A stretch of DNA of 64,000 nucleotides, taken from assembly GCF_004210375.1 (NCBI RefSeq), contig NC_134833.1:142406127-142470126 (forward strand), given 5' to 3'. Source of the stretch: Tachypleus tridentatus. Its lineage: Eukaryota > Arthropoda > Merostomata > Xiphosura > Limulidae. Shown here piece after piece: positions 57,050-64,000 of the stretch (the stretch's first letter is position 1; every line of letters starts with the position of its first letter). A program made the translations under genes and the position numbers. A model generated the notes under the pieces. The model worked only from the letters and a program-made list of their open reading frames with translations. It was not told where the DNA came from and made no database searches.

Positions 57050-57240
57050 TAGCGGGTAAGGCGTGCGACTCGTTCGCGCCCGCGTCGCGCATAATACGTG
57101 GGGTGTATAACGGTCAATCCCACTATTCGTTGGTAAAAGAGTAGCCCAAGACTGGGTTTTGCTGCCTTCCCTCTAGTCTTACACTGCTAAATTTCACAGA
57201 TAGCCCTTGAGTAGCTTTTAAATTCAAAACAAAACAAAAC
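57050..57240 (+). mobile_element. SINE-A copy with several internal deletions
   Basis: Compared with the 40123 copy it lacks at least five separate blocks of about 5-25 bp, yet the retained blocks are nearly unmutated (CGGTCAATCCCACTATTCGT, CTGCCTTCCCTCTAGTCTTA). Confidence 0.85.
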
Positions 57241-57414
57241 TACTGTTTTTGTTTTTCTTAACTTCAAAAGAGGTTAAATTTATGACTAATTATTAGCAAT
57301 AACTGTTTTAAGAACTGTTAACGTGTTGTTATTTATTATTCATGATGCTGTGAGGTTGAATAAATACAAGTGGGTGTTTAAAGATAGTTCTACGCAATTA
57401 TAAGCTAACGCATG

Positions 57415-57535
57415 GCAGACTCCTGTGGCTTAGCGACAAGATTGAATATTTATCTCTATAAAACTATGTTGCCGATATCCGTAGAGGGAAGAACACAGAT
57501 CGCCTCTTGTGTATCCTGGTTGTTAACAATAAATC
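57415..57535 (+). mobile_element. SINE-B copy
   Basis: GACTCCTGTGGCTTAGCGAC, GTTGCCGATATCCGTAGAGG, CACAGATCGCCTCTTGTGTA; diverged tail. Confidence 0.6.
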
Positions 57536-57788
57536 CGAAAAAAAACAACCAACAACAACAAAAAACACGAACGCATTACTGTCGTTTACGTTTTAATATA
57601 TTCTCAACTATTTGTAGTTTTTTTTAAACAGTCAGACAACAGATAAATCACTTACAGACGTTTTATAGTTTTCCTGCAAAAACTTACACTGCTTTGTTAA
57701 CATAGAAAAAATAATAGTTTTAATTATCCTTTATATTTTATTCACTAACATGAAAAGATAATTTCAGAAGTTGAATATACACCTAGTT

Positions 57789-58065
57789 TTTGTTTGTTTT
57801 TGTTAATTTCGCACAAAGCTACTCGAGAGCTATCTGCGCTGGTCGTCCCTAATTTAGTAGTGTAAGACTAGAGGGAAGGCAGCTAGTCATCACCACCCAC
57901 CGCCAACTCTTGGGCTACTCTTTTACCAACGAATAGTGGGATTGACCGTCACTTTATAACGCCCCCACGGCTGGGAGGGCGAGCATGTTTGGCGCGACGG
58001 GATGCGAACCCGCGACCCTCAGATTACGAGTCGCACGCCTTAACACGCTTGGCCATACTGGGCCC
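57789..58065 (-). mobile_element. SINE-A with 12-bp target duplication
   Basis: Minus-strand copy flanked by ATACACCTAGTT at 57777-57788 and 58066-58077. Young by its low divergence. Confidence 0.93.
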
Positions 58066-58077
58066 ATACACCTAGTT

Positions 58078-61000
58078 ATAAATATATAGATCGTGTACCG
58101 GCAGTTCATTTAATAACCACATCTATACACAATGGGTTTCATGTAACGCTTGACCTTTTGAATAAATTCTATTGTCAACCTTCGCCGTTGAAAACCGTAA
58201 AAAAGTACTAAAACGTAATTCGTATTTCTGAGAATAATTAAGACGTTGAAAGATTCGTTGAAAGTGCAAAGTTTTAATAATGTTTTCAGTATTAGTGATA
58301 ATTCTCTCAACGTGTTAAGTAGAACAACATTAAACAAGATTCTAGTCCTTTTACCAATTTATAGGACTTGTCACTTTTATTCCCGAAACCAGAGAAAATG
58401 CAAATGAAACGTAAGAATGACCTAAGACATGCATAAATTCAGTTTGACATTATTTTCGTTTTGACCCAGTTATTGACAGGTGCGAAATGAGAATTACATA
58501 TAAAGGTACGTACAGGTAAAGAACTTATGAATGACGTAGATAAAACGGTCCACACATATTTTTTAAGAACCAAAGCCTAGGTGATAGGTGTCTCGTGTTT
58601 GCTTTGATCTGTCTTGACAATGACAGACGGTATATCGTGCCAGTTGTTAAATAATGTGCTCCTAAGGTGTTTTACTCGCATAAAGAAGAACGAATCATCA
58701 ATAGCTGCGGCACTTGAATTTTTTTTAGGCACGATTAGAGTAAAATTATGTGTGAGACCTTTTTATTATATATATATTTTTGTGCGCCAGCGTTGCAAAA
58801 CGTGGGGCGCGTCTATAACCACATTCAGTTGTATTACTCATCAAGATATCTACTAGCCTACCCTCAAATTGAAATTATTATAGGTAGGATTCGGGTAACT
58901 TCATGTGAGCTACCTTTGAGTGAAGTATTTGGTTCAGCCATTCGATCGATCAGCCGTGAATTGTACAGATAATTTTATTTCCACCTTAATGTACTGAGCT
59001 TATCCTTATTCAAACTAAATCATTTAAAATAACCTGCCCAACGAAAGAATACGTCACAAAGGCAGTGTATGAGAGTTTCTAGGCTTAAAACCAGACATGA
59101 AGAACTAAAAAAAAATGTAACCTAAAAGTTAATAAAATTAACATTAGAAAAAAGTGCTTATTATTAAGTTTTATGTAAGTTAACATAGAACTTATGTTTA
59201 TAAATATTTTCTTAGTGATGGTTTTAAGCAATATTTCGCAATAAACTGATAAAAGTAGGTTTCGCAAGTCTATTTAGATTTGATTATAAAATATATGTTT
59301 CAAAAACACAGTTAGTTTTTCACGAGACTATGCCAATAGTAATTTTTGTCTGAATTTCTAGTTACTGGGTTTAGGCTTGTGACCTAATATTCCATATGGT
59401 ATAAATATATGATAATTTAAATTGTACAAAAGTAGCTATAAGGTCCCATGAGTTTTTATACTTACATTCAAAATTTCAGTTCACTGTCACAAGTCGTTTT
59501 ATATGATACTTTCGCATGTTAGTATACCAAAGATGCGAGAAATTTACAGCTGTTTTTTCTGTGAAAGTGATAGAATTATAAGTCGTGACGAGACCCTGCA
59601 TTTATAAAAACCACCTGCTTATTGTGATATGTTAAATTGTTAGTGTATGAATCAATCTCCTTCCAATCAACTCTATTTATGCCTATTTTCGTGTCTTGGT
59701 TCAATGCCAAGTTACCATAAGATATTTTAGAGTTTCTAGTCTAAACATGCATCGAGAAAGGCAATAACACTATTTCCCTTTTTCATCTGTCTCCACCAGG
59801 ACAGTTTGGTTTCTGTCAGTACTTTTAATCATTAAAGGACAGAGACCCGGTAGTTTGGCATCTTCTCTAGTTTTGGTGTAAATAAACATCTTCTCCGGTT
59901 GTGGTGTAACTAAACCGAACTACATTACACTGTGATAAGAGGTCCATGCTGCGCCTGCCAAAAATGCACTAACATTTTACTTGTCAAAAAAAGGAAATCG
60001 GTTCACTTTTCCTTTCGATCACGCCGTTCTATATTTACCATTTAGTTTTCTATTACACTAAATAGAAATAAGTATTTAAAATTCATATATATAAATCTTA
60101 TATTGATGAAATGTTGTGTTACAATCAACGTTTCTTACATATATATTAATTTGAGGAAACCGTCAAATTATGAGTTTGTTTAAATACGTTTCAATACCAG
60201 CATGATCGCATTTATTAATTTGTATATTGTTGTCTTTGTCATACAAAGTTGTTTTGGAGCGGTCAGGCCATTGCCATATTGTCATTTCTAGGGAACGTCT
60301 GGGAGCATGTCCCCACCAGAAAATTTTAGAACTTTAATACTATAAAATTGTATATTCAGCCATTGTAACTACACATACTACATACATACGACGTAATGTG
60401 TTGAATTAAAATACGCAAGGATTAATACATAGGTTGTAGCTAAACACGCCCTGAAAATGTGGTCAGGTTATGGCCTAATTGGCCTTACCGATAACTATAG
60501 CCACAGTTGCATATTACAGTTTCCAGTATTAAAAAAAGAAATAAAAAAGGTGAAATTGTTCCGTTGAAATGTAGGAGTACAGGAGGATCTCTAACAGGAA
60601 TTAGTGATTTCAATTGCAACATTGAAATCTTGTGTGACATTATGCTCTGAAGGATCCTGTAATAAGCAAAATTATGAATCCGCAAACAGCAAACAGAAAA
60701 GTGTTTAAAAAGTCAACGGAGTCCTTAGGAAACCTCATCGGTAATTGTAGAATCAAAAGAAACGGAATAAATAATTCGTTCCTGCTATATCAGGCAACAA
60801 CTCTTCGGTTTGTTTCTTCAGTTTTATCAACAGTGATTTTTTTTTTAGTAAGTGTGTTTTTCCTCTATGCTAAAATATACAATACTTTTCGTCATGTAAA
60901 TGCATATGCAAATAGTTTTAGTGAGAAAATAAAAATATGGCTCGAATTTTAGAGATATTTTGATAAATATATCAAAATATATATATATATATAAATATAT

Positions 61001-61535
61001 AATTTATCATCATCGAAGTCTCGTTAGCCGAATTTGTATTTTTTCCCCATAGAGAGCCCAAAACGAGCGCTATATATAGTAAGACATCACGTTACAAACT
61101 CTAGTATGGAATGTGGCCCTAGGGCTAGAAGAGAGTATAAAAATGTTTTAACCGGCGCATTTAAAATAAAGTGTTCTCAAAATGTATCCTTTAAACAATC
61201 CTATTTTGAATAGTTATTTAAATAGATTATTTTTCTTTTAGAAAGTTTTCTTTTATTTTCCTAAGCTAAATAGCTCGCAGATAGGTTTGTAATTCAACAT
61301 ACATAGATACTAATCAACAGTTTGATCATTTAATGTTTAAAATCGTTCAACACCATTTGCCATTAAGTAATTAAAATTTTTAAATGCGTAAAATGTGTGT
61401 ATGTATGTCAGACCAGGAGAAAGCTGATTCAAGAAATATGCCTTAGAGATGTAAGTAAAACAGCAGTATTAGTCCTATATGAAAAAGTTATTTAGCGTTT
61501 GTGTATGTGTGTGTAGTCACAATGTTTCTCTGTTA
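58078..61535. other. Intergenic stretch
   Basis: No gene recognised over 3.4 kb. Contains the second copy of an unclassified repeat (58793-58918), a TA microsatellite at about 60976-60992 and short unsupported frames. Confidence 0.5.
58793..58918 (+). repeat. Unclassified dispersed repeat, copy 2
   Basis: Counterpart of 15500-15630: TATTACTCATCAAGATATCT, ACTAGCCTACCCTCAAATTG, AAATTATTATAGGTAGGATT. Confidence 0.55.
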
Positions 61536-61812
61536 CGTGTTTAGTTTGTTTTTAATTTCGCGCAAAGCTACACGAGGGCTATCTGCGCTAGCCGTCTCTA
61601 ATTTAGCAGTGTACGACTAAAGAGAAGGCAACTAGCTAGTCATTATAACCTATCGCCAACTCTTGGGCTACTTTTTACCAACGAATAGTGGGATTTTGCA
61701 CATTATAACTCCCTTACGGCTGGAAGGGCGAGCATGTTTGGTGTGACGGGGAGTCGAACCCGCGACTCCCACAGTTAGTCGAGCACCTTAACTACCTGGC
61801 AATGACAGACCT
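61536..61812 (-). mobile_element. SINE-A copy
   Basis: Moderately diverged minus-strand copy from GTTTGTTTTTAAT to CTACCTGGCAATGACAGACC. Confidence 0.88.
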
Positions 61813-63142
61813 TTCTCTAACACAACAAAACACCAATTCGTTACTGCTCTCTATTCATTTCGGCCCTAAGTATTTTCACGTGTATTTCATCTAGTCTTCC
61901 TTTACAACCGAAACAAAGTAAATCGAGACTTTTATGTCCATCTTTTAACACCTCACCAACCTACAAAGTTGTAAAAATTTAATGGCATAAACGTTTGCAT
62001 TAAGGAATTTCAACAATTGTTCTCTTTTTAGGATGTAATTAAGTGATATTAAATAATCATATAAATTATGAACTTAATTTAGTTTTTTGTTTTTTTTGTA
62101 CGTGCTTAGAACACTGTACGTTCATGGTCTATTAATTAATGTCCATCTCCTACTTACAGTAATGTGTCTCAGAGGTTATAGTGTCGATCTGTGGATGTAG
62201 GGGTCGCTCGTTCATGCCCGTTTTCCGAAATAAATAAGACAATAATAATGAAATACAAATAAGTAAAGAAAACTTCGCGGTTCGCATTTAGTGGCTATGG
62301 GTATATTATATGGATGACTAACAAATCCTGTTATTCGATCAGAAATAAAGTTGGCAGAGGGCACTATTGACTAGCTGCCTTCCCTTTACAATATTGTTCT
62401 ACTGTACTGAAATGTAAGAATTTCAATCTTACTGTGAGTATGATACATCTGTCTTTTACGATTAATTTACTAACACTAACATCGAAACTGTTTTGCAACT
62501 GATTATTTGTGTCTTGTAAAAAAAAATCACATTTTTACTAGGTATAAATGTGGGGAAAAATGTGATAAAAAGTAATTTCAGGTAACCATACATTTAAGTT
62601 TAGAAGGTTAAAATTAGCCTGGGAGTAATAAGGCCTGCAGCATTTCTTGTAGAGAGATGTAAAACTAATATTACATTAGATCTGTTTGTTTTAAGAAAAA
62701 GCCCAATTGTTCTATATTTGCACTCCGTAAACCATGGTGCATCGAACCACGGATCGTAGCACTGATAGCCCGTTCTTAGTATTGAGTACTTTGTATGCTT
62801 TGGAAATATTAAATATCAAACTAATAATTAAAACTAGTAGTTCAAATGATTAGTTTGATATTTAGTTGTATGATTTATATTTTATCTGTAAATACTCCAG
62901 AACCAGTTATTCAGTTTCAGATCAGGCTTTGTATTAATTAATACCTTATTTCCTCAGTAGTCTAACAAAATACTACAAACACCTTATAGTAACTGTGAAA
63001 ATGGTAAAGTACATATAATGAAAATTTTATGACACAATTTTTATCATCTATAAGTTCGTGACTTAACCAATCTAGATTGGTAAGTAGCCTAGAATGTGGA
63101 ACGTTCAACAGTTTTTAACATCTGCTAACAAATACTGTAGAA
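61813..63142. other. Intergenic stretch
   Basis: No gene. A degraded SINE-A is suggested at 62155-62400 (CAGAGGTTATAGTGTCGATC to GACTAGCTGCCTTCCCTTTA). The remainder is AT-rich. Confidence 0.5.
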
Positions 63143-64000
63143 CAGTGGTTCTCAACCTGTTTCACCCCATGCACCCTTTTCACCATTTATCAGAATGTCA
63201 CTCCCCCTTTCCAAGATTGTCTGACTCAATAGGTGTATTCCAAATAATGTGCCTATGATATTGAAAATCTTTTATTTTTTTCCATATTTGTGCATATATA
63301 TATATATATTTACTTGGATTATTTTTATAATTTAGAGTTACAAATTTAATAGCAATAGAAAATGTTGATGGATTTAAAACTTGAATACAAGTAGTTTTTT
63401 TTTATATTCGTAACTTATAATTTAACAGACTAAAGTTACTGAAACATACTTTAGTAAACAAAAGGTTCAGTAGAATACCAGGGTATTGTAATTCATTTTA
63501 TTCTGATGAAGATCACAGTCAATGAGAAACCTGTGATTGTTTTTTCTTCACCAATTCTTGGATGCGTGGAGGAGTACTTGAAAGGACACAACGCAAGTTA
63601 TTTTCAATCTCTAATCTACTTCGTTGCTTTGTTTTTATTTGAAATAGAGTTGAAAAGCCTGAGTCAGAAAGATACGTCGACACAAACGGAAGCAATGCAT
63701 GGATAGCTCTTTCTGCCACTTTTGGATAGGAGTCGCACTCAAAGGCCAACGTATCTCTTGCTCCAGAATCAGTCTTCAGCTCCAGAAATTCATCTTGACA
63801 ATCATCAGGAACTTTTTCAACTGACAATTTAAATGGATTTCGCACTAAATCCAACTCCTCATCACTGAGGTCAGGAAAATATTGGCTGAATTCATTTTCC
63901 AGTGCTGTAAAATGCTGCAAAATTTCCATTTTTGCAAACTCTGGAAGCACTTGCTCTTTACTACCAGTAACAAGAATTGATGACAGTTTCTTCAAACATT
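63143..64000 (-). mobile_element. hAT DNA transposon, left end and 3' part (continues off the window)
   Basis: Begins with CAGTGGTTCTCAACCTGTTT, a terminal inverted repeat of the kind seen in Charlie/ZBED-type hAT elements, with a candidate 8-bp target site CTGTAGAA at 63135-63142. The transposase is encoded inside on the minus strand. The right end lies beyond the window. Confidence 0.82.
63519..64000 (-). CDS. hAT transposase (ZBED5/SCAND3-like), C-terminal part
   Basis: 160 codons open from the window edge to a stop at 63519. The end carries the hAT dimerisation region: FVSTYLSDSGFSTLFQIKT, then RSRLEIENNLRCVLS and PRIQELV. This matches ZBED5/SCAND3/FAM200-type proteins, which are domesticated or active hAT transposases. 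The frame is uninterrupted, so the copy is either young or domesticated; the BED finger and catalytic residues are outside the window. The plus-strand frame at 63506-63706 is its shadow. Confidence 0.85.
   Translation of the reverse strand, partial: CLKKLSSILVTGSKEQVLPEFAKMEILQHFTALENEFSQYFPDLSDEELDLVRNPFKLSVEKVPDDCQDEFLELKTDSGARDTLAFECDSYPKVAERAIHALLPFVSTYLSDSGFSTLFQIKTKQRSRLEIENNLRCVLSSTPPRIQELVKKKQSQVSH

Overview
The window is animal nuclear DNA: AT-rich, with small exons and GT-AG introns and a heavy load of old transposable elements. A tRNA-headed SINE of about 275 bp occurs roughly two dozen times. I associate this SINE with horseshoe crab (Xiphosura) genomic sequence. That is recollection, not a search, so the safe statement is an arthropod, probably a chelicerate. 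The Fos and hnRNP L exons fit this.

Two host genes lie on the minus strand. HNRNPL (the smooth orthologue) occupies about 4.0-11.8 kb. Six coding exons can be joined in frame: an N-terminal KRIKTE exon, a Gly/Tyr-rich exon and four exons that make one RRM (RRM2 by comparison). RRM3, RRM4 and the C-terminus must lie left of position 1. No RRM1 exon is visible. One intron is of the rare AT-AC, U12-dependent class. A complete Fos/kayak bZIP gene (four coding exons, 341 codons) spans 29.3-38.4 kb. Its upstream region holds a perfect CArG box overlapping an ETS core, two CRE-like sites and an AP-1 site. A second Fos-like exon, homologous to Fos exon 2, lies on the plus strand at 54.1 kb. It has an open frame and the same splice phases, but no bZIP exon follows before the window ends.

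The rest is mobile-element debris. At 12.6-19.5 kb there are SINEs, two Tc1-like elements and a deleted mariner. At 33.3-34.8 kb a CR1-like LINE lies inside Fos intron 1, and a LINE 3' end follows at 37.7-38.3 kb. At 40.6-42.0 kb there is a Penelope-like reverse transcriptase split by a SINE. At 42.2-46.0 kb lies a decayed Ty3/gypsy-type element whose integrase precedes RNase H (Gmr1-like order), and at 49.7-50.2 kb a related LTR in reverse orientation. A hAT remnant at 48.4-49.6 kb is split by a SINE with a clean target-site duplication. A large palindrome lies at 55.6-55.9 kb, and a hAT transposon of the ZBED5-like group begins at 63.1 kb and runs off the right edge. A second short SINE-like family (about 110 bp) clusters at 56.1-57.5 kb.

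The best leads are the AT-AC intron, the missing RRM1, the inverted Fos paralogue exon, the Gmr1-like domain order and the serum-response-like Fos promoter. I see no wholly new system.
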